This document shows, one piece after another, positions 18,192-28,963 of a DNA stretch of 64,000 nt. The stretch comes from Pseudomonas saliphila (GTDB lineage: Bacteria; Pseudomonadota; Gammaproteobacteria; Pseudomonadales; Pseudomonadaceae): NCBI RefSeq assembly GCF_008638345.1, contig NZ_VTVA01000001.1:248001-312000 (forward strand). The letters run 5' to 3'. A program made the position numbers and the translations under genes. Position 1 is the stretch's first letter. Each line of letters opens with the position of its first letter. The notes below the pieces were generated by a model. The model searched no databases and had not been told where the DNA came from. It saw only the letters and a program-made list of their open reading frames with translations.

Positions 18192-18947
18192 ATGAACTTT
18201 GATAGCACCAGGGATGGCTCTCCGCTGCACGCCTGGAGAAATTCGGAACGTATGGCGCTGGTTCCGGTGGTTACCTGCGAGCAGCTGGTTCCAGCACATG
18301 CTCGCGCGGTGATCATCTCAACCCATCCGGATGACGAGATCCTTGGCTGCGGCGGGTTATTGCAGTTGCTCGCCCGGCAACAGCGCAGCCTGATGCTGGT
18401 GTCCATGACCAACGGCAGCGCCAGCCATCCCGGCTCCAGGCTCTGGACGGCGGAGCGGCTGGGTATCATACGTCCTCAGGAAAGTGCTGAAGCTCTTCGC
18501 CGTCTGGGTCTGTCGATGAATCATCTGCAATGGATTCATGGCGGCTTCCCCGACGCGGAGCTGGCCGGTCATCAACCTGCTCTGATCGAATTTCTCCGCA
18601 CCTACCTTCGCCCTACCGATGTTGTATTCACACCCTGGCGTGATGACGGCCACAGCGACCATCAGGCGGTCGCCCAGGCGGCTATTGCTGTGGGCGCGGA
18701 GATTGGTTGTGCCGTGCATGAGGTGCCGGTCTTTGCCTGGCAATGGGCAAGCCCGGAGGATCCGCGAATCCCCTGGAAACGCGCATGCAAGATCCACCTG
18801 GACCGCTGGACCCAGGCGCGCAAACGTCACGCCATCCAGGCCTTCGCCAGCCAGCTGAGCGGCGATCCCGAAGCCGGACTCGCGCCAGCCCTGACCCCTG
18901 CCATGCTTGAGCGGATGCAGCAGCCGTATGAGGTTGTGTTTGTTTAG
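18192..18947 (+). CDS. PIG-L/LmbE family deacetylase
   Basis: 251 residues. PIG-L proteins are Zn2+-dependent N-acetylglucosaminyl or related deacetylases. The metal motif is visible as STHPDDEILGCGG and the second part as DDGHSDHQAV; both His/Asp patterns are intact. A ribosome site, TAGGGAG, precedes ATG 18192. The substrate cannot be read from sequence; candidates include amino-sugar conjugates of surface glycans or small metabolites. It follows glgX on the same strand. In related genomes a methyltransferase and glycosyltransferase often accompany such a gene, but none is here. Confidence 0.88.
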   Translation: MNFDSTRDGSPLHAWRNSERMALVPVVTCEQLVPAHARAVIISTHPDDEILGCGGLLQLLARQQRSLMLVSMTNGSASHPGSRLWTAERLGIIRPQESAEALRRLGLSMNHLQWIHGGFPDAELAGHQPALIEFLRTYLRPTDVVFTPWRDDGHSDHQAVAQAAIAVGAEIGCAVHEVPVFAWQWASPEDPRIPWKRACKIHLDRWTQARKRHAIQAFASQLSGDPEAGLAPALTPAMLERMQQPYEVVFV

Positions 18948-19135
18948 GGTCCAGTGATCGTTTGACAGCTGGGCGACACCATCTGACCGCTTGGAAGCAA
19001 CACAACCCACCCTCTGGTTTGTGTTTCGAAGTCAGCTGCCGCGAGGCGACAGGGATGGGTTCACGGCGTCTTGCGCCAGCCTGGCAGCCGGTGGGCGCTG
19101 TGCTCCGATCCGGCTAATTGACTTGCTGAATTCAA

Positions 19136-19170
19136 TCCCCTCTAGCCCCCCCTTCTACCAAGGCGGAACT
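19136..19170. repeat. Short degenerate CCCCCC/GGGGGG palindromic repeat, copy 1
   Basis: Core pattern CCCCTCTAGCCCCCCCTTC...AAGGCGG. A related element at 37083-37117 has a cleaner C6/G6 stem. Similar elements recur between genes in pseudomonads. The relation between these two copies is by eye only. Confidence 0.4.
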
Positions 19171-19211
19171 GGTCCGAGCCGGCGGCCTAAGTCAGCGATC
19201 GCAAAAAAACT

Positions 19212-19239
19212 GAACCGTACCTGCAGCCTCAAGTCGGAA
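19212..19239 (+). promoter_or_regulatory. Candidate AlgU/RpoE-type promoter upstream of the 55-aa gene
   Basis: GAACCG (19212-19217), 16 bases, TCGGAA (19234-19239); compare GAACTT-N16/17-TCTGAA. The predicted start would be near 19246, giving a leader of about 47 bases before ATG 19293. Confidence 0.4.
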
Positions 19240-19292
19240 TATTAGAAGCCTGCATTGATTCGTAAGCCGTTCAGTTAGCGCGAGGATCCAAC

Positions 19293-19460
19293 ATGAAAGC
19301 AGTCAATCCGCCGAAAAAAGATGATAAGCCACACAAAGAGGTGCCCGACCCGGACCGTGGATCTCGAGAGAAACTTGAAAACCCCGAGGACAAGGAAGAC
19401 CGCATCGACGAGACGATCGACGACTCTTTCCCGGCCAGCGACCCACCAGCTAACTATTGA
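19293..19460 (+). CDS. Small acidic protein with DSFPASDPP C-terminus, unknown function
   Basis: 55 residues, missed by a 60-residue ORF cut-off. It is highly charged (K/D/E about half of residues), without hydrophobic stretches, so probably soluble and disordered. The C-terminus (DETIDDSFPASDPPANY) is a motif I recognise from small uncharacterised proteins in pseudomonads and other proteobacteria. GAGG (19281-19284) precedes ATG at a good distance, and an ECF-type promoter candidate lies upstream. It is followed 27 bases later by the DUF72 gene, so it may lead the 19293-23474 operon. Confidence 0.75.
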   Translation: MKAVNPPKKDDKPHKEVPDPDRGSREKLENPEDKEDRIDETIDDSFPASDPPANY

Positions 19461-19487
19461 CCCCCCTCGGCAGCAAAAGGACGCTGA

Positions 19488-20417
19488 ATGAGCGACATTC
19501 GCATCGGCATTTCCGGTTGGCGCTATCGTCCTTGGCGCGGGGATTTCTACCCAGACGGGTTAGTGCAGCGCCGGGAGCTGGAATATGCCTCGCGTGCAGT
19601 TAACAGCATCGAAATTAACGGCTCCTTCTATGCCCTGCAAACGCCAGAACGCTATGCCAGCTGGGCTGAGGAAACACCGGAGGATTTTGTCTTCAGTGTG
19701 AAGGGGCCGCGGTTCATTACCCACACCAAACGCCTGCGCGACATTGAAGAGCCCCTGGCGAACTTCTTCGCGTCGGGTCCGCTGCATCTGGGCCGCAAAC
19801 TCGGACCGATGCTCTGGCAGTTTCCGGCGAATTTTAAACTCGATCCGCAGCAGTTCGAGGATTTCCTGCAGCGTTTGCCGCGCTCCACCGCCGAGGCAAC
19901 CAAACTCGCCCAGGGCTGCGCCGAACGGCTGAAGAAACCAGGATATCTGGATATTGATAGCAAACAGCGGATACGGCATGCCGTCGAGATCCGTAATCCA
20001 AAGGGCCTCGATGAGGAATTCGTCGAGCTGCTGCGCAGCCAGCAGATCGCGCTGGTTATAGCGGACACCGCCGGCAAATGGCCCTATCACGAAGACCTCA
20101 CCAGCGACTTCGTATACATCCGCCTGCATGGCGACAAAGAGCTTTATAGCAGCGGCTATTCCGACGAAGCCCTCGAACGCTGGAAGAAACGTATCAAGCT
20201 CTGGACCAAGGGCCGCCAACCGCGGGATGCGACGCTTATTGCACCCCAGCAGAAGACGCCGCCCAAGGCCTGCGATCTGTACTGTTATTTCGACAACGAT
20301 ATTAAAGTCCGCGCCCCCTACGACGCCCGCCAGTTGCTCGACAAACTCGGCCTCGGCAAGAAGCTGGAAGTCGTACCAGGGCAACCGCCGGACGAAGGCA
20401 CGGGAGCCAAGCAGTGA
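19488..20417 (+). CDS. DUF72 (YecE-like) TIM-barrel protein
   Basis: 309 residues. The family start (IRIGISGWRYRPWRGDFYP), SIEINGSFYALQTPERYASW, a KGPRFITH segment and YIRLHGDKELYSSGYSDEALERW are all DUF72 hallmarks. The family folds as a TIM barrel and may bind a phosphate or nucleic-acid ligand, but no reaction is established. The ribosome site AAGGACG precedes ATG 19488. Its stop overlaps the GTG start of the next gene (GTGA), tying it to the ybhP-clsB-ybhN set. Confidence 0.9.
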   Translation: MSDIRIGISGWRYRPWRGDFYPDGLVQRRELEYASRAVNSIEINGSFYALQTPERYASWAEETPEDFVFSVKGPRFITHTKRLRDIEEPLANFFASGPLHLGRKLGPMLWQFPANFKLDPQQFEDFLQRLPRSTAEATKLAQGCAERLKKPGYLDIDSKQRIRHAVEIRNPKGLDEEFVELLRSQQIALVIADTAGKWPYHEDLTSDFVYIRLHGDKELYSSGYSDEALERWKKRIKLWTKGRQPRDATLIAPQQKTPPKACDLYCYFDNDIKVRAPYDARQLLDKLGLGKKLEVVPGQPPDEGTGAKQ

Positions 20418-21202
20418 CCCAAGCGTCTTATTCCGCCCACGCCAAAACCCAACTCGCCCCCCCGGTACATTCACTACGCATCATGACGGCGAATGTGCAC
20501 AAGGGATTTACCTTTTTTAATCGGCGCTTCATTTTGCCGGAGCTGCGCGACGCGGTTAATACCTTGTCAGCCGATCTGGTGTTCATGCAGGAAGTGTTAG
20601 GCGCGCACCGCGTGCACGCCGAACGCTGGCACAACTGGCCCGATACGTCGCAGTATGAATTTCTCGCCGATACCATGTGGCCGGACTTCGCCTACGGGCG
20701 TAACGCCGTCTATCCGGACGGCGATCATGGCAATGCCCTGCTTTCCAAGTTTCCGATACTGCGCTACGACAACCTCGACGTCAGCATCAGCGGCACCGAA
20801 GAACGCGGCATGCTGCATTCGGTACTCGACGTGCCCGGCCAGCGTGACGTGCATGCCATCTGCGTGCACCTTGGCTTGCGTGAAACGCACCGGGACGAGC
20901 AGCTGCGCCTGTTAAGCACCTTTCTCGAGAGTCTGCCGGCGAACGAAACCGTGATTGTCGCGGGGGATTTCAACGACTGGCGATTACGCGCCGACGGCAT
21001 CATGAATGAGTGCGGCATGATCGAAGCCTTCGTCAACGCCTACGGCAAACCGGCGAAGAGTTTCCCGGCGCGCTGGCCCCTGTTGCGCCTGGACCGCGTC
21101 TACGTGCGCAACGCAACGACCCATGCCCCTGCAGTACTTTCCAAACGGCCGTGGTCTCATTTATCAGACCACGCTCCCCTGGTTGTCGAGGTACGACTAT
21201 GA
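20414..21202 (+). CDS. ybhP: Endonuclease/exonuclease/phosphatase family protein, YbhP-like
   Basis: 262 residues of the metal-dependent EEP fold: TANVHKGF, the catalytic Glu in VFMQEV, a GNALLSKFPI segment, VIVAGDFNDW, and the terminal SDHAPLVVEV. The start is GTG 20414 in a GTGA overlap with the DUF72 gene. In E. coli ybhP precedes clsB and ybhN, exactly as here, which supports the name. A role in membrane-lipid turnover (for instance as a phosphodiesterase acting with the cardiolipin synthase) is inference. No signal peptide is visible. Confidence 0.88.
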   Translation: MTQASYSAHAKTQLAPPVHSLRIMTANVHKGFTFFNRRFILPELRDAVNTLSADLVFMQEVLGAHRVHAERWHNWPDTSQYEFLADTMWPDFAYGRNAVYPDGDHGNALLSKFPILRYDNLDVSISGTEERGMLHSVLDVPGQRDVHAICVHLGLRETHRDEQLRLLSTFLESLPANETVIVAGDFNDWRLRADGIMNECGMIEAFVNAYGKPAKSFPARWPLLRLDRVYVRNATTHAPAVLSKRPWSHLSDHAPLVVEVRL

Positions 21203-22434
21203 GATTCAACTGGCAGGAAGGCAACGACGTCGACCTACTCATCAATGGTGAGGAGTTTTTCCCACGTGTATTCGAGTGCATTCGCGCCGCGCGCAGGGAA
21301 ATACTGCTGGAGACCTTTATCATATTTGATGACAAGGTCGGCCGTGCGCTCAAGGATGCGCTGTTGGATGCTGCTTCGCGCGGCGTTCATGTGGAGATGA
21401 TTGTAGATGGCTACGGCACGGCAGATCTGAGCAGTGACTACATCGCCGAGCTGGCAGCGGCAGGCATCGTCATGCAGATGTTTGACCCCCGCCCTCGCGT
21501 GCTCGGCATGCGTACCAACTTGTTCCGGCGGCTGCACCGCAAGATCATCGTCATCGACGCCGAGATCGGCTTCGTCGGCGGCATCAACTTTGGGGCCGAT
21601 CACCTGGCTGACTTCGGTCCACTGGCTAAACAGGACTATGCCGTTCAGGTGCGCGGGCCAATCGTTGCCGACCTGCACCGCGCCAGCCGCGCCATCCTCA
21701 AACACAGCCAGATCGCCGAGCCGCTGCCAGACATAGAACCGGTAACAGCTCGAGCCGGAAACTCGCGCATGTTGTTGTCGATCCGCGATAACCAGACTCA
21801 CCGCACCGATATTGAACAGCAATATCTGCGCGCTATTCGCTCGGCACATTACCGCCTGTTGCTGGCCAATGCCTATTTCTTCCCGGGCTACCGCATCCTT
21901 CGCGAATTGCGCAATGCCGCCCGGCGCGGCGTGAAGGTAACATTGATTCTCCAGGGCCAGCCGGATAGAGCTTGGGTGCGCGGGCTGTCGGTGCTGCTAT
22001 ACAACTACCTGTTGCGCGATGGCGTCATCATTCATGAGTACTGTGAGCGGCCACTGCACGCCAAGATCGCACTGGTGGACCGTGAGTGGTGCACCGTCGG
22101 CTCAAGCAATCTCGACCCGTTGAGTCTTTCGCTCAACCTCGAGGCGAACCTGTTCATTCGTGACCCCGATTTGAATCAGCAGCTGTACGAACATCTGGTA
22201 GAGCTGGGCAGGAGCAAATGCAAGCCGGTCACCCTGAAAGTAGCTGCCAAGGGCTATTGGTGGCGCGCCCCACTGATCTCGGCCAGCTTCCATTTCCTGC
22301 GGCATTTTCCGGCCATCATCGGCTGGCTGCCCGCGCATACCCCTAAACTTGAACCTGTGACTGACGAAGCGGCACCTGCCGACGCGATTACCACGCCCCC
22401 CAATCTGTCTTGCAGCCAAGAGAAGTCCCAGTGA
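21199..22434 (+). CDS. clsB: Cardiolipin synthase B-type phospholipase D
   Basis: 411-residue PLD-superfamily enzyme. Two HKD motifs are intact: H113-x-K115-x4-D120 (RLHRKIIVID) and H287-x-K289-x4-D294 (PLHAKIALVD), each followed by a GG or GSSN segment. ClsB makes cardiolipin from phosphatidylglycerol and phosphatidylethanolamine at the inner membrane. There is no N-terminal transmembrane pair, which fits the ClsB rather than ClsA type. The true start is ATG 21199 (ATGA overlap with ybhP); an open frame reaching 21010 is a shadow. Its C-terminal tail after the second HKD is proline/alanine-rich and uninformative. Confidence 0.93.
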   Translation: MRFNWQEGNDVDLLINGEEFFPRVFECIRAARREILLETFIIFDDKVGRALKDALLDAASRGVHVEMIVDGYGTADLSSDYIAELAAAGIVMQMFDPRPRVLGMRTNLFRRLHRKIIVIDAEIGFVGGINFGADHLADFGPLAKQDYAVQVRGPIVADLHRASRAILKHSQIAEPLPDIEPVTARAGNSRMLLSIRDNQTHRTDIEQQYLRAIRSAHYRLLLANAYFFPGYRILRELRNAARRGVKVTLILQGQPDRAWVRGLSVLLYNYLLRDGVIIHEYCERPLHAKIALVDREWCTVGSSNLDPLSLSLNLEANLFIRDPDLNQQLYEHLVELGRSKCKPVTLKVAAKGYWWRAPLISASFHFLRHFPAIIGWLPAHTPKLEPVTDEAAPADAITTPPNLSCSQEKSQ

Positions 22435-23474
22435 AGAAATCCCAATCCAAAGCCACCTCGAAGAAGGATTCACGCTCACGCAAGATGGCCTGGCTGAAGC
22501 GTGGCGTCACCCTGTTCTTCTTCATCCTGATACCGGTCTTGCTCTTCAGCATGATCAAGAATGTCGAATGGCAGGAGGTCAAAGAGGCGTTGCAGAGCTA
22601 CAGCCTGCCGATACTCCTCGGGGGCGCTGCGATCACCCTGCTCAGCTACCTGGTCTTCAGCAGCTACGATCTGCTTGGACGGTTTTACACAGGTCATAAG
22701 CTATCGGTGAGTCAGGTGTTGTCCACAGCCTTTGTCTGCTACGCATTCAATCTCAATCTCGGTGCCTGGGTAGGCGGTATTGCGCTGCGCTACCGGCTCT
22801 ATTCCCGGCTGGGCCTGAGCGTGCCGACGATCACCCGGGTACTGAGTATCAGTCTGTTGGCCAACTGGGTGGGCTACATGATCCTCGCCGGTTCAGTATT
22901 CTCCCTGCGCCTGATGGAGTTGCCGGGGAACTGGACGATAGGCACCACTACCTTGCAGTTTATCGGCTTCGCCTTGCTGGCGGTCTCACTGGCGTATCTG
23001 CTGGCTTGCCGGTTCTCCAGAAAGCGTGTCTGGCGGTGGCGCAAGCACGAGATAGAGCTGCCTTCGCTGCGCCTGGCGTTAATGCAAGCCACGCTCGGGG
23101 CGCTCAACTGGTCATTGATGGCAGCCTTGATCTACCTGTTGTTGCCGGAGGAGGCATTTTACCCGTCCATCCTCGGGATTCTGATGGTGAGCAGCATTGC
23201 GGGCGTAGTCACCCACATCCCGGCGGGTCTGGGTGTGCTTGAAGCCGTCTTTCTGGGGCTGCTCCAACATCAGATCCCGGCAGGAACAATCCTCGCCGCG
23301 CTGATCGGCTACCGGGCGATTTACTTCCTGTTTCCGCTAGCCATCGCCCTGGTCATGTACCTGGTGCTGGAAAAGCGTGCCAAAACCCTGAAGCAGCAGG
23401 CCGGGACCGATGATCCCGACCCGCAAGACTCAGACGATGTCACCCGCCTGCGGCCGCAGGATGAGCGTGCCTAG
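22431..23474 (+). CDS. ybhN: YbhN family integral membrane protein (LPG-synthase TM region)
   Basis: 347 residues with a Lys-rich N-terminus and about eight transmembrane helices. The family resembles the transmembrane half of lysylphosphatidylglycerol synthase/MprF (flippase-like); [21 protein letters not shown] is a hallmark. GTG 22431 overlaps the clsB stop (GTGA) and has AAGAGAAG upstream, so I prefer it to the upstream TTG 22410. It probably moves or organises lipids made next to ClsB. The last 45 bases overlap the 3' end of the convergent glgB gene, so the two mRNAs are antisense there. Confidence 0.9.
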   Translation: MKKSQSKATSKKDSRSRKMAWLKRGVTLFFFILIPVLLFSMIKNVEWQEVKEALQSYSLPILLGGAAITLLSYLVFSSYDLLGRFYTGHKLSVSQVLSTAFVCYAFNLNLGAWVGGIALRYRLYSRLGLSVPTITRVLSISLLANWVGYMILAGSVFSLRLMELPGNWTIGTTTLQFIGFALLAVSLAYLLACRFSRKRVWRWRKHEIELPSLRLALMQATLGALNWSLMAALIYLLLPEEAFYPSILGILMVSSIAGVVTHIPAGLGVLEAVFLGLLQHQIPAGTILAALIGYRAIYFLFPLAIALVMYLVLEKRAKTLKQQAGTDDPDPQDSDDVTRLRPQDERA

Positions 23475-25646
23475 CGGGGGAAGATCCAGCACCAGGGAAG
23501 CGGGCTGGCCATGCGCAACCTGCTCTTCGGTCATGGTTTCGGTGGAACAACCGGCGTTTGAACCGGCGTATCGCTCCGCGTCGCTGTTGAGCAGGACCGT
23601 CCAGGCGCCTTCCAGCGGTACGCCAATCCGATAGTTGTTGCGCGGCACCGGGGTGAAGTTATGCACCACCAGTAGCGGTACACCGGCCTCCCCCTTGCGC
23701 AGCCAGGCGTAGACACTGTTGCCCTCGTCATCACCGATCAGCCACTGGAAACCGTCCTCCTTGCCATCCAGCTGGTGCAGAGCCGGTTCTTCGCGGTACA
23801 GGTGATTCAGGTCCTTCATCAGCGTCTGCACGCCCTGGTGTTCGTTGTAGCGCAGCAGATACCAGTCCAGTTCGTGGTCATGGTTCCACTCCCGCCATGA
23901 ACCGAACTCACAACCCATGAACAGCAACTTCTTACCGGGATGGGTCCACATGAAGCTGAAATACAGCCGCAGATTGGCAAACTTCTGCCAGCGGTCACCG
24001 GGCATCTTGTCCAATAGCGACTTCTTGCCGTGCACCACTTCGTCGTGGGAGATCGGCAGAATGAACTGCTCGGTAAAGGCGTAGAGCAAGCCAAAGGTCA
24101 GCTGGTGGTGGTGATAACGCCTGTTGATCGTCTCCTCGGCCATGTACGTGAGCGAGTCATGCATCCAGCCCATGTTCCACTTGTAGGAGAAGCCAAGCCC
24201 CCCTTCCCGGGTCGGATGCGTCACGCCCGGAAAGGCAGTGGATTCTTCCGCGATCACCAGCGCGCCGGGCACCTCGGTGCCGACTACGTCGTTGAGGTGC
24301 CGCAGGAAATCGATGACCTCGAGATTTTCACGGCCGCCATATTTGTTCGGAATCCACTCGCCATCCTTGCGCGAATAATCCCGATACAGCATCGACGCCA
24401 CAGCATCCACGCGCAGCGCATCGATATGAAACTGACGTAACCAATGCAGCGCCGAAGCCAACATGAAGCCATGAACCTCCGTCCGCCCAAGATTGTAGAT
24501 GTAGGTATCCCAATCCTGGTGGAAGCCTTCGAAGGGATGCTCGTACTCGTAGAGTGCCGTGCCGTCGAAGCGACCCAGGCCGTGTTCGTCGGTGGGAAAA
24601 TGCGCTGGCACCCAGTCCAGAATCACCCCGATCCCGGCGCAGTGGCAGGCATCGACAAAGGCAGCGAAATCATGCGGCGTGCCATAGCGTGCGGTCGGCG
24701 CAAACTGCGACAGCAGTTGATATCCCCAGGACCCGCCGAACGGGTGCTCCATGATCGGCATCAGCTCGATATGGGTGAATCCCAGGTCCGTGATATAGGG
24801 GATCAGGCGATCAGCCAGCTCCTGCCAGCTGTAAAAACGGCCATCGCCATCCTCACGCTGCCAGGATCCGGCGTGCAGCTCGTAGATGGACATTGGCGCC
24901 GAGTGTCCCTGGCGCTCTATCCGTTGCGCCATCCATTCCTGGTCCTGCCAGGGATGTTGCAGGGGCGGCGCAACCACCGAACCCGTGGCTGGTGGCGCTT
25001 CGGTTGCCAAGGCAACCGGATCCGCGCGCAGCGGTAGTATGCCGTGCTGGCCCAGAATCTCGTATTTGTACACCTCACCCGGCTGCAAGTGTGGAATGAA
25101 CAACTCCCAGATACCCGAGGGATGCCGCTGGCGCATCGGATGGCGGCGCCCGTCCCAGCTATTGAACGGACCGACTACCGACACCCGACGCGCATTGGGT
25201 GCCCAGACGGCAAAGCGCACGCCATTGACACCGTTGATATCCATTACCTGTGCGCCAAGGCAATGCCCCAGGTCGCGGTGATTACCCTCGGCGAACAGAT
25301 ACATATCCATCTCGCCGAGCAGCAGACCGAAGCTGTACGGATCCTCGGTCTCCTGCATCCCGCTGGCCCAGCGGATGCGCAATCGGTAAGCGCGCCGGTC
25401 GGGCAAGCGCCCGACAAACAGTCCGGGAATTTGCGGTTGTTCCATCGGCCCGAGCACGTCGCCAGTTTGCGCGTCGATCAGCTCGGCGCTCAGGGCGTTA
25501 GGCAGATAACTGCGTACCACTATCTGCCCGTTTACCTCGTGCGGGCCAAGCACGGCAAATGGGTTCCAGTGTTCGGCCCTTACCAGCGCCTGGGTATCAA
25601 TATCCGCCAGGCGAAGATCCTCATCGGACGTTTGGCTATCCATCAT
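23430..25646 (-). CDS. glgB: 1,4-alpha-glucan branching enzyme GlgB
   Basis: 738 residues, close to the usual 730, of GH13 with N-terminal CBM48 domains ([12 protein letters not shown] at the start; [18 protein letters not shown] further in). It transfers alpha-1,4 segments to alpha-1,6 branch points. The barrel shows [41 protein letters not shown], the nucleophile [25 protein letters not shown] and [10 protein letters not shown]. The start overlaps the treS stop (ATGA). It is last in glgE-treS-glgB, branching the linear chains that GlgE makes. A second in-frame ATG lies immediately downstream. Confidence 0.96.
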   Translation of the reverse strand: MMDSQTSDEDLRLADIDTQALVRAEHWNPFAVLGPHEVNGQIVVRSYLPNALSAELIDAQTGDVLGPMEQPQIPGLFVGRLPDRRAYRLRIRWASGMQETEDPYSFGLLLGEMDMYLFAEGNHRDLGHCLGAQVMDINGVNGVRFAVWAPNARRVSVVGPFNSWDGRRHPMRQRHPSGIWELFIPHLQPGEVYKYEILGQHGILPLRADPVALATEAPPATGSVVAPPLQHPWQDQEWMAQRIERQGHSAPMSIYELHAGSWQREDGDGRFYSWQELADRLIPYITDLGFTHIELMPIMEHPFGGSWGYQLLSQFAPTARYGTPHDFAAFVDACHCAGIGVILDWVPAHFPTDEHGLGRFDGTALYEYEHPFEGFHQDWDTYIYNLGRTEVHGFMLASALHWLRQFHIDALRVDAVASMLYRDYSRKDGEWIPNKYGGRENLEVIDFLRHLNDVVGTEVPGALVIAEESTAFPGVTHPTREGGLGFSYKWNMGWMHDSLTYMAEETINRRYHHHQLTFGLLYAFTEQFILPISHDEVVHGKKSLLDKMPGDRWQKFANLRLYFSFMWTHPGKKLLFMGCEFGSWREWNHDHELDWYLLRYNEHQGVQTLMKDLNHLYREEPALHQLDGKEDGFQWLIGDDEGNSVYAWLRKGEAGVPLLVVHNFTPVPRNNYRIGVPLEGAWTVLLNSDAERYAGSNAGCSTETMTEEQVAHGQPASLVLDLPPLGTLILRPQAGDIV

Positions 25647-28600
25647 GTGTTGTCCTCAAGCTGCTGAACGAGTTCGGCCAGACCATTGAGCGGAACGCTG
25701 ATCCAGGTTGGTCGGTGCTCTGTTTCGTAAAGAATTTCGTAGGCCGCCTTTTCCAGGCTGAACAGGGTGAGCGCCGCCTCTTCGCCGCCGGCATCGACCC
25801 AGTCATGGGGGATTTCCGCTGCAGCGTCTCGATAAGCCTGCAGGAAGGCAGCGGTGGCTCTATCCCGGTAGTCGCGGACAATCTCGTTGCGGCTTTGCTC
25901 GGCTTCGTCGGAGTTGTCGGTGCCCTGGGCATTGAGACAGGCCATGGCCACAGCGTAATCAATGGAGCGCAGTACACCCGTGACATCCTTGTAGGGACTG
26001 AGCTTGGCGCGGCGCTCCTGCAAGGGACGCGACGGCTCGCCTTCAAAGTCGATCAGATAGGCGTCGCCCTTGACCACCAGTACCTGTCCGAGGTGCAGGT
26101 CCCCGTGGACGCGGAAGCGCAGACCACCAGCCGCTTTCGCCGCCAGCGCGTCGATCCGCTGGCCCAGACTCTGCCGGTGCTTGCGCAGGCTCACGACGAC
26201 GGCGATATCTTCCTCTTCCAGCTGGGCCTCACTGGCTTCAATCGCATCCAGCGCCGCCTCGACCTGCCCGCGGATGCTCTGCGCCCAGCCCTGCGTATCT
26301 TCTTCGCTTGTAGGCTCGGGGGCGAAATCGGGGTTATCGGTGGGCGCGGAAAGCGCAACGTGCATCTCACCCAGGCGTTTACCCAGCGATGCGGAGAATT
26401 CCTCCAGCTCGGTGAGCGCGCCGTACTGGTTCTCATGCTGCGACATGCCGCCTGCCAGTTGGTCACGGATCGCCCGATCCAGGGTCACCAGCGTCCATTC
26501 CCAGGCATCACCCTGATTATCCAGATAGCCCTGCACCACCATGAGCGCGTAGGGCTCGCCGGATGGATCGGTGCGGGTCACCTGTCCAAGCATCGGCGCG
26601 CAGTTCTCGAAACCGCGATCAGTCAGGTAGGCGCCAATTTCCAACTCGGGATGAATACCCGGATGCAGGTGACGTATCAGTTTCAGCACCATCTTGCCGC
26701 CGATGATGACCGAGCTGTTGGTCTGCTCGGCCGATAGGTAGCGGATGGCGATATCGTCCGGAAACTCCATGCCTGAAAGGGCTTCACTGCCCTGGAACGT
26801 CAACGTGCCGCGATCGGTCTCGATGCTCTTGCCGCTGCGCAGGCGCGTAATCACTGCCCGGACGAAGGTTTCCATGGTGAAGGCATCGGTTAACAACCCG
26901 ACCTGGCGACCACGGCGAATGCGTGCCATGGCCAGCTGTTCGGAGAGCACGCTGCTATCGTCCTCGCCGATAAAGCCCAGCGGCAGTTGGTAATAGTCCA
27001 CATGATCGGCGGACTTGACCTCCACCTCGCTGAGTAACGCCGGGTGGGCGCTGTCACCAAAGGGCACCGCATAAAGGATTCTGGTCTTCGGCTGACGTGA
27101 GCCCACCACCGCATACCAGCGACGTTTGGGGAGATAAGCCGGTAGCGTCTCTTTCTCCAGCACCTGCAGTGGCTGCTCGTCGAGTATTTCCTGTAGCTGT
27201 CGTTTCAATACCAGGGTCGCCATTTCCGGCATCCTCTCTGGGGGCTCCACATGCCAGCTGGGCATCTGGCTCTGCTCGGCCAGCAGGAACCAATAGAAAC
27301 CGTAGGGTGGCAGCGTCAGCAGATAACTGAGCTGACCGATGGGAGGGAAGGCACTGCCGCCGATCATTTCAACCGGCACCTTGCCGACGTAATGAGTGAG
27401 GTCCAGCTCCACCGCCTGCGCCGCCCGCGACACGTTAGCCACACACAGAATGGTGTCGGTCTGGCCGTGTTCGTCGGTGAACTCACGCAGGTAGGCGAGA
27501 ATCCGCCGATTGCTCGGCGCCAGCATTGTCAGCGTCCCACGGCCAAAGGCCTTCTGCTGTTTACGCACCGCCAACATGCGCCGCGTCCAGTTGAGCAGTG
27601 AGTGCGGATCAGCCGCCTGGGCCTCAACGTTGATAGTCTGATAGCCATATAGCGGATCCTGGATCGGGGGTAACACCAGGCTCGCCGGGTCGGCGCGAGA
27701 GAAGCCACCGTTGCGGTCGGCTGACCATTGCATCGGGGTGCGCACGCCATCGCGGTCGCCGATGAAGATGTTATCGCCCATCCCCAGCTCGTCGCCGTAA
27801 TACAAGGTCGGTGTGCCGGGCATCGATAACAACAGGCTGTTGAGCAGCTCGATCCGGCGGCGGTCTCGCTCAACCAGCGGAGCGAGTCGGCGGCGAATGC
27901 CCAGATTGATACGGGCCCGGCGATCGGCGGCGTAGTAATTCCACAGATAGTCGCGCTCGCGATCAGTCACCATTTCCAGGGTGAGCTCGTCGTGGTTACG
28001 CAGGAAGATCGCCCACTGGCAGTTGGATGGAATATCCGGCGTCTGGCGCAATATGTCGGTAATCGGGAAGCGATCTTCCTGAGCAATGGCCATGTACATG
28101 CGCGGCATCAACGGGAAATGAAACGCCATGTGGCACTCATCGCCCAATCCCTCTTCGTTACCGCCGAAATACATCTGGGTGTCTTCCGGCCATTGATTGG
28201 CTTCGGCCAGTAGCATGCGGTCGGGGTACACCCGATCCAGTTCCGCGCGGATCTTTTTCAACACCACGTGCGTTTCGGGCAGATTCTCGTTATTGGTCCC
28301 GTCGCGCTCGATCAGATAGGGGATGGCATCGAGGCGTAGACCATCAACCCCAAGATCCAGCCAGAAGCGCATGACCGACAACACTTCCTTGAGCACCTGG
28401 GGGTTATCGAAATTCAGATCGGGCTGGTGAGAATAGAAACGGTGCCAGAAGTATTGGCCGGCGACCGGATCCCAGGTCCAGTTGGAGGTCTCGGTATCGA
28501 GGAAGATGATCCGCGTGCCGTCGTACTTCTCGTCAGAATCGGACCAGACGTAATAATTGCGCGCGGCCGAACCGGGCTTGGCCTTGCGCGCTCGCTGGAA

Positions 28601-28963
28601 CCAGGGATGCTGGTCCGACGTGTGGTTGATGACCAGCTCGCTGATGACCCGCAGGCCACGCTTGTGCGCCTCGGCAATGAAACGCTTGGCATCGGCCATT
28701 CGGCCATAATCCGAATGCACCTTGCGGTAGTCGGAAATATCGTAGCCATCATCACGCCGCGGTGACGGATAAAACGGCAACAGCCAGATGGTGTTGACGC
28801 CCAGGTCGGCGATGTAATCGAGCTTGGCGATCAGCCCCTGAAAATCGCCGATACCATCATTGTTAGAATCGAAGAACGACTTGACGTGTACCTGATAAAT
28901 GACCGCATCCTTGTACCACAGTGGATCGTCGATAAAGGCTGCACTACGTTGTTTTTTGGGCAT
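25643..28963 (-). CDS. treS: Trehalose synthase TreS fused to maltokinase
   Basis: 1106-residue two-domain enzyme. The N-terminal ~690 residues are GH13 trehalose synthase (trehalose to maltose): [29 protein letters not shown], the acid region [13 protein letters not shown] and [10 protein letters not shown]. The C-terminal ~400 residues are a maltokinase of the Pep2 type, with [30 protein letters not shown] and [12 protein letters not shown]. Together they make maltose-1-phosphate for GlgE. ATG 28963 ([10 protein letters not shown]) overlaps the glgE stop (TAATG) and is preferred to the longer track start at 29038. The fusion is common in pseudomonads. Confidence 0.95.
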   Translation of the reverse strand: MPKKQRSAAFIDDPLWYKDAVIYQVHVKSFFDSNNDGIGDFQGLIAKLDYIADLGVNTIWLLPFYPSPRRDDGYDISDYRKVHSDYGRMADAKRFIAEAHKRGLRVISELVINHTSDQHPWFQRARKAKPGSAARNYYVWSDSDEKYDGTRIIFLDTETSNWTWDPVAGQYFWHRFYSHQPDLNFDNPQVLKEVLSVMRFWLDLGVDGLRLDAIPYLIERDGTNNENLPETHVVLKKIRAELDRVYPDRMLLAEANQWPEDTQMYFGGNEEGLGDECHMAFHFPLMPRMYMAIAQEDRFPITDILRQTPDIPSNCQWAIFLRNHDELTLEMVTDRERDYLWNYYAADRRARINLGIRRRLAPLVERDRRRIELLNSLLLSMPGTPTLYYGDELGMGDNIFIGDRDGVRTPMQWSADRNGGFSRADPASLVLPPIQDPLYGYQTINVEAQAADPHSLLNWTRRMLAVRKQQKAFGRGTLTMLAPSNRRILAYLREFTDEHGQTDTILCVANVSRAAQAVELDLTHYVGKVPVEMIGGSAFPPIGQLSYLLTLPPYGFYWFLLAEQSQMPSWHVEPPERMPEMATLVLKRQLQEILDEQPLQVLEKETLPAYLPKRRWYAVVGSRQPKTRILYAVPFGDSAHPALLSEVEVKSADHVDYYQLPLGFIGEDDSSVLSEQLAMARIRRGRQVGLLTDAFTMETFVRAVITRLRSGKSIETDRGTLTFQGSEALSGMEFPDDIAIRYLSAEQTNSSVIIGGKMVLKLIRHLHPGIHPELEIGAYLTDRGFENCAPMLGQVTRTDPSGEPYALMVVQGYLDNQGDAWEWTLVTLDRAIRDQLAGGMSQHENQYGALTELEEFSASLGKRLGEMHVALSAPTDNPDFAPEPTSEEDTQGWAQSIRGQVEAALDAIEASEAQLEEEDIAVVVSLRKHRQSLGQRIDALAAKAAGGLRFRVHGDLHLGQVLVVKGDAYLIDFEGEPSRPLQERRAKLSPYKDVTGVLRSIDYAVAMACLNAQGTDNSDEAEQSRNEIVRDYRDRATAAFLQAYRDAAAEIPHDWVDAGGEEAALTLFSLEKAAYEILYETEHRPTWISVPLNGLAELVQQLEDNT

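Larger units (their letters stand above)
18948..19292. other. Intergenic region upstream of the 55-aa acidic protein
   Basis: About 345 bases with no supported gene; the forward frame at 18991-19245 has no family features or ribosome site. The second half contains a degenerate GC-palindrome repeat (19136-19170) and a candidate ECF promoter (19212-19239), both listed separately. Confidence 0.6.

Noticed and set aside
18991-19245. 84-residue forward ORF between PIG-L and the 55-residue gene
   Set aside because: No ribosome site, no motif, and it spans the palindromic repeat.
25559-26737. 392-residue forward ORF over treS/glgB
   Set aside because: Antisense shadow; both genes are well supported on the reverse strand.
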